A stretch of DNA of 64,000 bases from Selaginella tamariscina. Lineage: Eukaryota > Streptophyta > Lycopodiopsida > Selaginellales > Selaginellaceae. Location of the stretch: contig PUQB01000728.1 of the NCBI GenBank assembly GCA_003024785.1, positions 1 to 64,000 on the forward strand, read 5' to 3'. The position numbers were made by a program, and so were the translations under genes. Under the pieces are notes generated by a model that was given only the letters and a program-made list of their open reading frames with translations, did not search any database and was not told the origin of the DNA. This document shows, in pieces, positions 1 through 11,025 of the stretch. Position 1 is the stretch's first letter; each line of letters begins with the position of its first letter.

Positions 1-1035
1 TATGATGAATCTTTATCAGCGACATCACATACATAAGTAAATGTTTACTTAATGAAATGTATGCTGTAAATATTTTGTGTATTCGTACTGTTACAAAATC
101 AAATTACATAACACTATGAACATCAATACATGGTCTGTGACAAGTTCAAGGTTATTTATATTGATTTTACATCCATTAATAATAATCTAATCTTTATCAG
201 TGGAGCTTCACCATTCTCCTCGGTATCCTCCACACAAGCAAAAAGGGTTTAATACTTTATCATATAACAGTATATTGAGTTTCTAAGACTTCATGTTATT
301 TGTGCAGCACGCGTTGGACAATAATCTATACTTGTCCAAGGTTTACCTGTGTGTGTGTGGACTAACTATTGCCATGTTCAGTCCGTTGCAAGCGAAAAAG
401 AGAACATAAATGTGAAAGGCTCAAAACAACACCTTAGACAACATTGTGGTCAGCAAAGAAACTAGAAGATTGCAAACAAATAATTTGGATACTCAGGATG
501 AAATCCCAGGGAGGCCCATACATATTATAAGTAGTATAGTGAAACTTAAAGTCAATATGTTTATAACCAGTTTTGTTTGAGTTAGTGTTATAATATAGCT
601 AAGTTAGTTTTTACTAGTGTGAGTATATAAATAACAGGTGGAGTCATTCCTTACTAAACCCGTAGTGATTGACATCACAATGGACTTTCTTACAACATCG
701 AGCTCTACACACACACACAAGCTACCATTCAAACTTGCAATGGCGAAAGATGTTCTCCTCATCAAAGATTATTACAGAGGTAATCTATCTATTATATAGT
801 CATCTCTTTATTTACTCCTGTATATACATGTGTGTGTCATTCTTGAAAGAAAATACTGTCCATCATCACTACATTCTTGGTATCATAAAGCTCCTTGTAT
901 AAACCACACACGCACACTTTAGTATCAGAAGAATACTGCATTGCATTGTTAATAATTATTACGTAGGAGTATGACTATCAACACCCGTCTTTAGATTGAT
1001 TTGTATCAATCTATGTGTGCATCAGTCTATGTGGG

Positions 1036-1524
1036 CATCATGTTGTTTCCTGGACTGCCTTGATCCTTGGATACGTGGAAAACGGAGACTGCACTGTGGG
1101 TTTGGGGAATGGATTGTGTACTCAACCATGTTACATTTGTCTCTGAAACAACAAACAGTTAGACAAGGGTACTTGTGTGCAGAAGGGTATGGTGATTCAT
1201 GAACAAGCCAGGGAGCATGGGTTTGATAAGCATGTTCTTGTTGTAAGCACCTTGATTGACATGTATAGTAAGTTGGGGAACATGCTACATGCTGGAGAGG
1301 TTTTCGATGGTATGGTATATCGAGATGTTGTTTGCTGGACTACCTTAATAGTGGAAAACGGGGAGAGCTTGGTGGCTTTGGATGTGTTCTCCAGCATGGA
1401 TTGTGTGCCAAACACCTACACATTTGTTAGGGACAGAGATAACGTTGGATCAAACCCTGGTGCTTATGTCAACCTTGCTGTCTTGCGCGATGATCATACG
1501 GAGACTGACGAGCTTGACTTTTAG
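1036..1524 (+). pseudogene. PPR protein gene fragment (copy A)
   Basis: The translation shows pentatricopeptide-repeat text in two frames: HHVVSWTALILGYVENG first, then EQAREHGFDKHVLVVSTLID, MYSKLGNM and GEVFDGMVYRDVVCWTTLI. The motifs DVVxWTxLI and LIDMYSKxGN are typical of plant PLS-class PPR proteins, which bind organellar RNA and usually have hundreds of residues. Only about two to three repeats remain and the frame changes once, near 1,190. There is no visible start, targeting peptide, or C-terminal E/DYW domain. It reads as a fragment of a host gene, not a working one. The same fragment lies at 26,035-26,523. Confidence 0.7.
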
Positions 1525-1689
1525 TGGCACGTGAAATTTTGTTGTACATTGGTGGGTTACTTCATAAACCTTAAGGTTTATGGGGTTGTTAAGTATATTC
1601 TTTTAGAAAATACAATTTAAAAATAAATAATTTTTTAATCCTTTTTTTGAGTTAAAAGTAAAAAAAACATCATTTAATTCTGAATAAAA

Positions 1690-2645
1690 GCACATGCATC
1701 GATGAAAACTCATTTTACGGACGAACCGATGTTTAGAACATGCTAATCTTTGTTCACGAATTAGTTTTTTGGTGCGACCGGTGGTAAATCCTGTTTTGGT
1801 GTGAATCTCTTGAAAATCAAGATTCCGATAGTATTAGTAAAGGCGGCAATCTTCAAATATAACCCTAAAAGGCACAAAAATTTTGAATTGATGACATAAT
1901 AAATTTATTGTGCTCGCCCCATGTCCCTGCTCTTCTTTCACATGCCAGCCGGTAATCATGCAAGGATTCTCTAACGTACATTTCACTCCACGTGTCCCGG
2001 AATCCCAGCAACTCTATGAAAGAAACAAAGGAAAACGGCGCCCCTCTTGCGTTATGTACCACCCTGGCCACCTTAATCCATAGTGCCGTTTCCCGCCGGC
2101 TATTCAAATAATCATGAAAGACAGGAATATCAAAGATATTAAATAACTTTCTATATATGAGAAACTTACCTACATATGGCACATACACGTGGTTTGACAG
2201 TTACTTACATACACGCACACGCACTCAACGCACATATACACGTACTCTGACCATCAGCTTCTATCTGCTCTTGTTTTCGTTGCATGCCCAAGCTCCGATG
2301 GATATCTCTCATCATCACATAGGCAGCGGCTACATCTTCCTTCCGTGCGGGTTGCGAGACACCAAAGAACTAAAAACAACCTTGCCCACTTCAACATCGT
2401 TCCGTTTCTTACAGGACAACACTATCGCCTTCAAAGGGCAGCGATCTTGCAACCTGTTAACTCTGTTCAACATGTCAACCATACATGTATAATGCTCGAG
2501 AATTGGCTACCTTAACATGGACTCAAAGCAGCTTTGCCCTTCTTCCACATGACAAGGGGAGACTTCCAAAATGTTTAGTGTAGTAAAGAGAACGCAAGAA
2601 GCTGGAGTATGAATGAATGACGTGACATTCCTGCAAGTCATGTAG
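1690..2645 (-). repeat. Inverted, shuffled copy of the 8.1-9.55 kb block
   Basis: Read on the minus strand, 1,690-1,870 resembles the start and the C-terminal part of the small membrane-protein gene at 8,666. 1,990-2,080 resembles 9,470-9,550, 2,150-2,395 resembles 9,185-9,425, and 2,430-2,550 resembles 8,215-8,430. The short piece 2,562-2,645 matches 8,131-8,215 but in direct orientation. The order of the pieces differs from the partner block, so this is a rearranged inverted duplicate. The reading frame of the small gene is not kept here. Confidence 0.7.
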
Positions 2646-2860
2646 CGAGCTATATCCACCAATGAAGGCGGTCCACGAGACTACGTCCGGAAAATGCATC
2701 TTGCTAAACACCTCTTCAGCTGCAGCCATGTTACCGCATTTCCCATAAAAGTCCACCAAAGAGTTCGCCACTGTCACGAATTTCACTATATGCATTCTCT
2801 GCCCCATTTGCATTGCCCCTAGACTAGCACAAGCCTTGAGCACATGATATGTACGATACA
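2645..2860 (-). pseudogene. PPR protein gene fragment, minus strand (copy A)
   Basis: The minus-strand translation contains LKACASLGAMQMGQRMH, then NSLVDFYGKCGNMAAAEEVF, then DVVSWTAFIGGY. This is the repeated L-S-P pattern of plant PLS-type PPR proteins. About two repeats are present, inside an otherwise unrelated open frame. There is no start, no targeting peptide and no C-terminal domain. It lies close to the plus-strand PPR fragment but in the opposite direction, and a similar but shorter version is in copy B (27,638-27,840). I take it as a fragment of a host gene trapped in the duplicated block. Confidence 0.65.
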
Positions 2861-3077
2861 GCATCAAGTAGAAGAGAGCACACAGTGCAAGAGGTATCGA
2901 ATATGCAGTATAAAGACCTTTGCCTAGTGATCTTGCATGAATATCTATCCACTTTGACCCTGTCACTGCTTCCCGGACGAATCAATCTAATAAACGTCCT
3001 TATTTGCCCCCAATATAGGAAGCCAAACAACTTCTCTGAGAACAAAAGATGCCAAACAACTTCTCTGAGAACAAAAG

Positions 3078-5195
3078 ATGCCAACAGTGACTCGAATGCT
3101 CGTCCAGTGCATAGATGTTTGTCCGTGCACTCTCCGGGACAATCTCAGCGAAAATTGGACTGAAAACAAACTCAAATAAATACATTATATGTGCAAATTA
3201 ACAAGTCAATTATGCAAGTCGTTACTAGTTTGAGGATAGTTTACTATCTTATAACTGGAAACTTACATATAAACACAAAGAATAAGAATGTATGAAGAAT
3301 GTGTCTGGCTTGGTTGGAATTGTCAGAACAAGAACTGCTGCAAGTGGAATACCAGAGCACGGGCTAATCTGTGCCAGTAGGATCTCCCAAGAAAACCACC
3401 AAATAAACCTGTCAAAGAAATGTTAAAACAAGTTACTGACTCCTGGCAGAACAAACTTTTCTTAACTTATACAAGAACATGCCATGAGTATACGCGCGTA
3501 TAAATGAAAATATCATCTGTATATATGTATAAAGGAGAGGGCTGGGGTGTTTTGTGATTGCTGTGATTTCGAGATAGAGAGAGATGTATCTTTAAGTTTC
3601 TTAGGCACTGCCCCAGAGAATGTATCTTAAAGTTTCTTAGACCCTGGCCTCGCAGAGGGAGGGAGGGAGGGAGGGAGAGATGTATCTGGGGATGCTAACT
3701 AAAATTCCTGACTTAGGAAGATGAACATATTTTTGCACCCCAAAGAAGTCCATGTAAGTGACCAACTGGCTGGTTGTGGTCATTCCTCGTTCACAACCAG
3801 GAAAACAGCCACTGGACCTCCCTTTTGTGTGTGCGTGCGTATGCTTGCGAGTGTGTATGTTATATGCATATTCGATTCACTTTATTAGATAGGTAATAGA
3901 AATAGTCTACCTCCAAGTCCAGAAGCCACAGAGAATGAACCAAGCAAAAGTGCAGTGCACGCGTTGGAGAAGCCGGCTAGTTCAAGCCACATTGCACCAA
4001 ATGCGAGTGCTGAGGAACACCTCCGTTAGTAATTAGTTAACTCTACATATACTTCCGTTAATAGTTTTTGAAGTTTCATAACAAAGTTTGAAAAAATTAT
4101 GAGGGTTGTGTATGCCCAAATGGCTCCCAAAAGGGGCATAACAAAAGCAACCAACCGTGACAACACACACACCTCTTACCTGCCCATGGGAATGTGCCGA
4201 CCACACCTTGTGCAACCAAGATTTGGAAAGTTGGTATGCCCATCACCTGCCGAGCTTCCATTGCCAGAGCCTTCACATCACTCCAGAATACAGACATGTT
4301 GCTTGCTTTCCTGCCACATTTAAGCACCATTATGCTATATATACACACACACACGATCCTCTTACCTAAGCTGACGAGGATCCACAGCAAAGATATAAAC
4401 CAAGACGCCGACTAGAACACTTACAAATGCAACGAGCAAGAACTAAATCCTCCTTCCAGGAACCCCGGCAAAGGATGTGCTTGCAAGAAGAATAGCGACC
4501 AGCCCAGCTAGAATGCCCCTAAAGTTAATGTTAAATGGAGCCAACCAAAAGCTACCCCTCTGCCAGATTCACCGCTGCAATCTGCCACAAGAGATTGTAT
4601 TGCAGGCACCACGATCGCTAATCCAACACCGTTAAGAGCCCTTGCCAAAGCCACCTAGACGGCAATACCAATATGAAATAAACAAGCACATTGCACATTA
4701 CATTTCGTCTGTGTGTGTAATCTACATAATGTGTCGATACAAATAACGCCTGCATGTTCGTGTGGCAATAGCGTTTGTGTATATACATAACGTACATATG
4801 GATACATTTTCATGTAGATCGCGATGAAACTTATGTATATTATGCCTATAGCTAGCTAAATTGCATCCACACACATATTTATAAACGTATACAGAGAAAA
4901 GTGTCTGAACATACTTGATGCGTTACAGAAATACGTGCGTGCGTGCGTGCGTGAGTGTCTGTGTGCGTGCGTGTGTGTGATTAAGGTACAAGTTCTACCA
5001 ACATATGTCTGTTATACATTTTTCATATATGCAGCTCTACGAAATGTAACTCTCCACATGTACAGACACAGCGTGTTGGAGGAGATACGATCGTATATAT
5101 ATTAGTGGAGCAATATAATATTACCTGGAAGAAGCTGAATGAGATTCCAACAGCAAGAGCGGCGACAACCCAGAGGAAAGCTCCAAATGCATGAC
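3078..5195 (-). pseudogene. MFS transporter pseudogene (copy A), about six exon remnants
   Basis: On the minus strand I see exon-like pieces bounded by GT-AG sites at about 5,125-5,195 (FLWVVAALAVGISFSFFQ), 4,366-4,654 (ALNGVGLAIVVPAIQSLVAD, then a loop and two hydrophobic spans), 4,180-4,310 (VMGIPTFQILVAQGVVGTFPWA), 3,911-4,009 (FGAMWLELAGFSNACTALLL), 3,266-3,409 (SGIPLAAVLVLTIPT) and 3,078-3,159 (SPIFAEIVPESARTNIYALD). The order and the motifs match a plant family of major facilitator membrane transporters with unknown substrate, from memory of At2g18590-like proteins. The N-terminus and C-terminus are missing. There is an in-frame stop after GRRI, and in copy A an extra frame change near 4,519 that copy B lacks. 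It is not likely to make a full transporter. Confidence 0.7.
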
Positions 5196-8120
5196 ATTTT
5201 TTTTATTGAAGTTCCAGAGAATACACAAAAACAAGATCATGGAGAACAAACTAAAAAGTTGATAAAGAACTTTATAATACCAAGTCATTTTTCTAAAAAA
5301 CTTGGAGTGAATCCTTTTTATGAAGTTTTAGAAAATATACAAAAACAAGATCATGAATAACAAATTGAGAAGGTGATTAATAATAAGAATTATAGCATTA
5401 TTATTGTTGAACTTGTGCATAACTAAAATGTTATATTAAAGTAGCATATAATAAAGAAAGAATTCAATTTAAATAAGTCTGCCGAATGCATGTTTGAATT
5501 GGTGAAAAGCCAAACCAACTTCTTGAGGCATTTGTAAGTTTTGCCAAATATAAAATTTTAAATAAAGACATGCCAATGGAATTTTAAATATCAAGAACTT
5601 TAAGTACAAGAAATATATCCTTATGATAATGTTTAACCTCAAAGTTACATACCTGGAGTCATAGTGCCCATCTAGTAGACCGTCCTAGTAACTTTATGTT
5701 CTTAAGTAATGTAAAAACAATTACACGATCACATTCCAAAACTATATGAGATTCATGAAGATACACATGAAGACGCTCAAAAGTCCACATTGTAATTAAA
5801 CACTCTAGATCCGAGGCACAATATTTGTGTTTAATACCCTACAATGCCCTACTAATAGGATGTTGAATGAACTCATCACATGTGTCAGTTTACATTAAGA
5901 CTCCACCAATACTTATTGCAGAAGCATTCTTCTTATCCTAGAGTCACGAACAGGACTAGGGCTACAAAATAAACATTTTCAAGAAGCAAAGCTCACAAAG
6001 GAGCATTGACATCAACCAAACATGATATGCCAGCATAGCTCTTGCATATATATATGTTCAACCATAATGTGGTAAATAGGATGGTCCTTTAAATTCATAT
6101 TGCCATGCTTTGGATATGATACTTATATGCAATAACAATATATATATATATATATATATAGTGAGAACTCGATACACAATGTAGTAAATACATAAAAGAC
6201 AAAAAAGTTAGATATACTTATGTATTTAAGATTAGGATTTATATATACAAAAAAAAGAGGTATTTTCCACAAAATATTTGGGTCTTGCTTATATCATGGT
6301 TATAAATTTAGAACAATTAATTTGCATTGCACATTAAAATAATCAATTAATTTAATACTTACAAATTCAAGTTCAAGTTCCTCTTCTTCATTTACAATTA
6401 AATCCCCATGTGTGACCTTAACATTTTCGAGGTGTTCTGGACACATATGTTCACTATTTATTAACTTATTGTCTTAATATTGTCACATATTACATATAAA
6501 TAATTACACAATGCCTTTGCGAATTTTCAATATGTTTTCTAGATATTATTCTTCAATGATATATAGTCGTCCACCACCTACATATTTAATCACAGATGAA
6601 TAATATTCATATTAATTTATTTTTTTTAATATTGTCACATATCACGGATGCACAACTACACAATTGCCTTCATAAATTCCCAACATGCCTTCTAGATGCT
6701 ACTCTTCAATGATATAGTAGTTGTCCATCACCTTCATATTTATTTACGGATGAGTAATATTGGTTTACTCTACAAATGAAATTGAAAATAATTTTTGGTA
6801 AAGTAAAAGATTTTGATGAACCATTTTAACAACTCCATAATTTAAAACAAACACAATACAAGTTTGTTATGCAGTTTGTTATCAAGTTTTAAGATCTCTT
6901 AATGGAGATCGATTTCATCATGTTTGAGCACAACAAATTAGGTATGTTATGGCATGTTCTTTGACTTGATCTTATAGATGTTCATGTGCTAGGTCCTATC
7001 ACCATGAAAGAAGCTTTCACTCATGCACAATGTTTTGAAGTAGCTTTAAAGTACAATTATTTGTTAATTAAGGATTGCAGTTTTCTTGTTGGGTTTATGG
7101 TGTTTTTAACCATATTTTTTAACAATGTCAGTGTTTTCCCAAGTGGTATCCAAGTAAAAATCATTGTATTGCTACTATGGATGTTGCTCACATGGATATT
7201 GCACACAAGAAGGTGTGTTGGGTAGGAGACCCTTAACATTTCTTCTTTTCTTCTTCTTTTTTTCACCTCAAGCTTCGTAAACACCTCGTAAACCATTGTT
7301 TCCATTTACATTATAAAGTTCCATACATAGTTTTCGACACTAAAACTTGTATTAATAAGAATATTACATTCTTTAATTTTTATTAACATGGTTAAGCGTT
7401 GTGTTTTAATAACGATGCCAACGAAAGAACCTTTACTTGTTTTGTAGGACGATGTGTGTTTTATTCACACTAGTTTAAATAGTTGGGGACTTATGTAAAT
7501 GAGTTATAACTCCATGTGTTTTCACATTAAATTTTTAACATTATACTTGTACTTGGTCAATGCATGTAAAGTAAATTGTTAATTTGGACCTTAACAATTA
7601 ATATTTTAAGGTCATGCACCTTTTCTTTTAGATAAAATCCCTCTCACACAATATGTAGTAATTTTGTTCAATGCAATCGTGTAATAATCATGAGGTTTCA
7701 ACTAACCCAACTTCTTTGGAATGAAAGTTCTAGTGAAACAATTATTAAAGAAGTATTTAAATCTTTTTTTTATAAATATCACTCGTACTGCCAAGGTTCG
7801 GACACAACACCACATTTAATTGAGATATTCTACCTTACAAAGCTACTGTTCGACAAAAATAATTGGCCATCGTACAAAAATATGTGTTAAAGTTGCTGAA
7901 GATGAAGCTTGCTTGATGTTCTTTCAGTACTTGAGTATCAAGGTCACATTTAGTAAATAAATATAATGAATCTAAGTGATTCACAATGGGTTGTCATCCC
8001 ATAGATGTTAAATAGTTATCTCTTGTTGAACACATATAATTTGCTAGATTAGTTAGATTAATCTTACTTCTGGTTATAAGATTATCTATGCAATAAATAT
8101 TCTTAGTAATGTATAGAATA
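5196..8120. other. AT-rich stretch without a recognised gene (copy A)
   Basis: It begins at a T-run and holds short repeated phrases, for example two versions of a segment ending in acaaaaacaagatcatg near 5,230 and 5,350, and two versions of a TATTGTCACATAT-containing unit near 6,475 and 6,635. An AT microsatellite lies at 6,140-6,160. The open frames are short and AT-driven and do not resemble known proteins. An 84-bp piece (7,108-7,191) is inverted relative to copy B. Confidence 0.6.
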
Positions 8121-8665
8121 TATGACTTCCAAAATGTTAATGTAATGAAGAGAATGCAGGAAGCTAGACTATGAATGAATGACATGACATTTCTGCAAGT
8201 TCTTACAGCAAGTAGCCATGCTGCTATGGTGGAAGAAGGGCAAAGCTGCTTTGACTCCATGTAAAGGTAGCCAACTATCTAACATTATACATGTATGGTT
8301 GACATGTTGAGCAGAGTTAACAGGTTGCAAGAGGCACTGTCGCTTGTTAAAATCATGCCCTTTCAAGGTGGCGGATGACTTTGTTAAAGCCTGTAAGAAA
8401 CGGAACGATTGAAGTGCGGCTAGCATGTGAAAGAAGAGCAGTTGCAACAAGTTTAATAATTTAAAATTTTTGCCACCATAGTTAATAATATTTTAAGAAT
8501 ATCTTTTTTATACAGTTCTCTTAAATTCTAATCTGAACTACAACGAAAAAGCTTGTAAAAACTGGAAGTATTTCTTTAAAGTATTGCTGTTGCAAAAACA
8601 CACACACACACACACATATATATAATGTAATACGACTCTTTTTACTCTAGGGTTATATTTGAAGT

Positions 8666-8947
8666 ATGCCGCCTTTCGTAGTACTGCTGCCGTCATTGTT
8701 CACAAGACAGCCATACCCAGAACCGGATCTACCACCCATAACCATGACGGAATTTAAGGAGCTATTACGGAATCGTAAGTTCATATTTGTAACTTATTTA
8801 ATTTTCTTTTTGTTTTCGTTTATCTTGCCAATGTATTATGGCGTAAAGGATGCCTTCCTTTCGCACCAAATAACTGTTTCAAAATTTCGTGAACAAAGAC
8901 TAGCACGTTCTAAACATAGTCCTAATCCACCTTCGCCCGTAAAATGA
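8666..8947 (+). CDS. Small single-pass membrane protein family, copy at 8.7 kb
   Basis: An open frame of 93 codons starts at an ATG shared by family copies at 20,894 and 33,697. The protein has a proline-rich start (MPPFVVLLPS), a hydrophobic span at about residues 38-58, and a basic tail with FREQRLARSKH and a PSPVK end. In the 20.9-kb copy the hydrophobic part is removed as a 62-bp intron. Here the donor-like GTAAGT is present but the matching acceptor AG is absent, so the frame may instead be read through, which adds a membrane span. I do not recognise the family. It could be a decayed copy that happens to stay open. Confidence 0.45.
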   Translation: MPPFVVLLPSLFTRQPYPEPDLPPITMTEFKELLRNRKFIFVTYLIFFLFSFILPMYYGVKDAFLSHQITVSKFREQRLARSKHSPNPPSPVK

Positions 8948-9002
8948 TGTTTCTATTATTGTATCTTAGAATATACTGCCTAAAAAATACTACACTACTT
9001 TG

Positions 9003-10610
9003 ATGTTCTTCATCCTTATGTTGTTCTTCATCTTCTTCTTTGTGGCACTCGTCATTGTGAGACCTTTCATATCACACCTAGGCTTACTCAAATTCACATC
9101 TCTTTCATCTGAGCCCTCCATACTGTGCTTGAGTCCCTATCCCTCGGATACGTACAGTGTAGGAAAAAGTACGTAACATAGCACAGACTATAAGCCGTTT
9201 TTAGTTCTTTGGTGTCTCGCAACACGCGTAGCCGCTGCCTATGTGATGATGAGAGATATCTATCAAAGCTAGGGCATGCAACGAGAAGAAGAGCAGATAG
9301 GAGCTGATGGTCAGAGTATGTGTACGTGTGTGCGTGTGCGAGATAGAGAGAGAGCATGTAATTAACTGTCACTTTTCGTGAAACCACGTGTATGTGTGCA
9401 TGTAGGTAAGTTTCTCATATATAAAAGTATATATTAATTGTATCTTTTGATGTGTTAATGATTATTCCGTGAGAACGGCCCTAAGGTTTAGGGTGTACAT
9501 AACACAAGCGGGGCGTCGTTTTCTTTTGTTTCTTTCCAGCTGCGGGGGAGAATATGCTCTAGGAAGGTGAGTTGTATTTTAAGGTTAGTATCGAATTCGT
9601 GTTTATATGGGTTTTTGGAAGGCTTCACCGTTTTCCTGGTTTATTATTATATTCTTTAATGATATTGAGAGGGAAAGTTTGACACAGGTTTTAACTGTTT
9701 AACATTTCTTCAGCAAGTAAGTCCAATAAGTATTTTCATAATTTTCGTCTTCTGTCTTCGTTACGCTACATAGATGGGACTTTTAATGTGCTGGTGTTCT
9801 GAAGTGTTTTATTTTCATCAATTACAATTGGAATCAATTTCAATCTCCATCCCTCTCTAATAGGTTTGGTGACTCTTAAACCACATTATGAGCTACACAA
9901 TACTCACGTATATGTGGGTGGATATATATTCTGAGCGTGTGTATCCATGTGATATACAAATATAGGACCCATTCGTAAAATATGGCTGCTGTTTATTTAC
10001 TCTTCTCTTTCGAACAAGCATTTCGAGTTGTCTATAACGTAAACCAATGTGTGCATATCCATATATAACTCCACTGTTGTATTGAAAATCTATATGTCTT
10101 TTAGAATTGATGGCACCGCTGCGGGAGAGATTTGTCCAGGAGTCTGTGTTCGAATCCGGAAAGCCATGCAAACCATCAGCCTTCTCAAAAGCAATAATCT
10201 CAACAACTACAAAGAAGGTGTTAAAAACTCCACAGCGCAATCTCATCTGTGTTGCTGAGAGGATCGAGAGAGGTACATGCAGATGTGTGTGTGTGAATAC
10301 ATATTATTGATACGATACGATTTCCCACAGGAAACATTTCTGTTGTTTTGGAGGAGGCAGGAAAACATATGAAGTTGGTACTAACAAGTGTTGGCTCTCG
10401 CCCAACTTTATTTGGGTTTGCTGTGGAGGATAACCTCGCAAAGTTGCATTTCATCTCTTGGAGATGTTCTTGCATTCACCAGGAAGGAACATGTCTTTAT
10501 ATACAGTATCAAACTATGTGTGCATCAGTCTATGTGTGTATGTACAAGCATTATAATATACACATGTATTACGCATATACATTGTTTTTTTTATGTTTGG
10601 CCTAAGAAAA
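9003..10610 (+). other. Exon-like segments of an unrecognised gene block (copy A)
   Basis: After the small gene comes a very hydrophobic reading starting at 9,003 (MFFILMLFFIFFFVALVIV), then a possible short exon around 9,537-9,566 between a CCAG acceptor and a GTGAGT donor. A stretch at 10,105-10,265 follows (ESGKPCKPSAFSKAIISTT). Last is a segment after an acceptor near 10,330, whose frame reads ISVVLEEAGKHMKLVLTSVG then RPTLFGFAVED. The same pieces recur in the same order in diverged copies near 21.3-22 kb and 23.1-24.6 kb, which supports them as parts of a duplicated gene. I could not join them into a convincing model and do not recognise the product. Confidence 0.35.
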
Positions 10611-10821
10611 AGGAAACGAAAATACTCTTTCAGACGAGGTAAACAATGGTATATCAAAAAAAAAGTGCAACACCACGAAATTTACGTAATATTCCATTTG
10701 AGAATTTGTTTATGCTTAAGTACGCTCGGCTAAAAATAAGGTTTCAGCTTCAAAATAAGGCCAAGCCAATCGATCATGCCACAAGCACAATGCTTCTTCA
10801 CCAAGGGGCATACGACTGACC

Positions 10822-11025
10822 TGGTAGGCACCACTATGTACAATCTAGAGACCCTCACAAGACCACCCGAACCTCCCCCGAGCTGTCTCTAGTCTCCACA
10901 CGCTGCTCTCCAAGAAAGACTTCCAATAATAAATTCTCTCTTATATCTAGGTATAGCTCCTTAGGAATATTCTAGCTTATACCTTTTTGGGGAATATTCT
11001 TTAATTTGTTATATGGGTCATAACA
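10822..11025 (-). repeat. 3' LTR of gypsy element, copy A
   Basis: About 204 bp, matching 15,386-15,595. It holds two GAATATTC palindromes near its outer half. It lies next to the purine-rich tract of the element and abuts the TGACC target duplication on its left. Confidence 0.88.

Noticed and set aside
10140-10158. B-box-like GTTCGAATCC suggesting a tRNA
   Set aside because: No pairing acceptor, D or anticodon arm around it; it lies in an exon-like piece of the repeated block.
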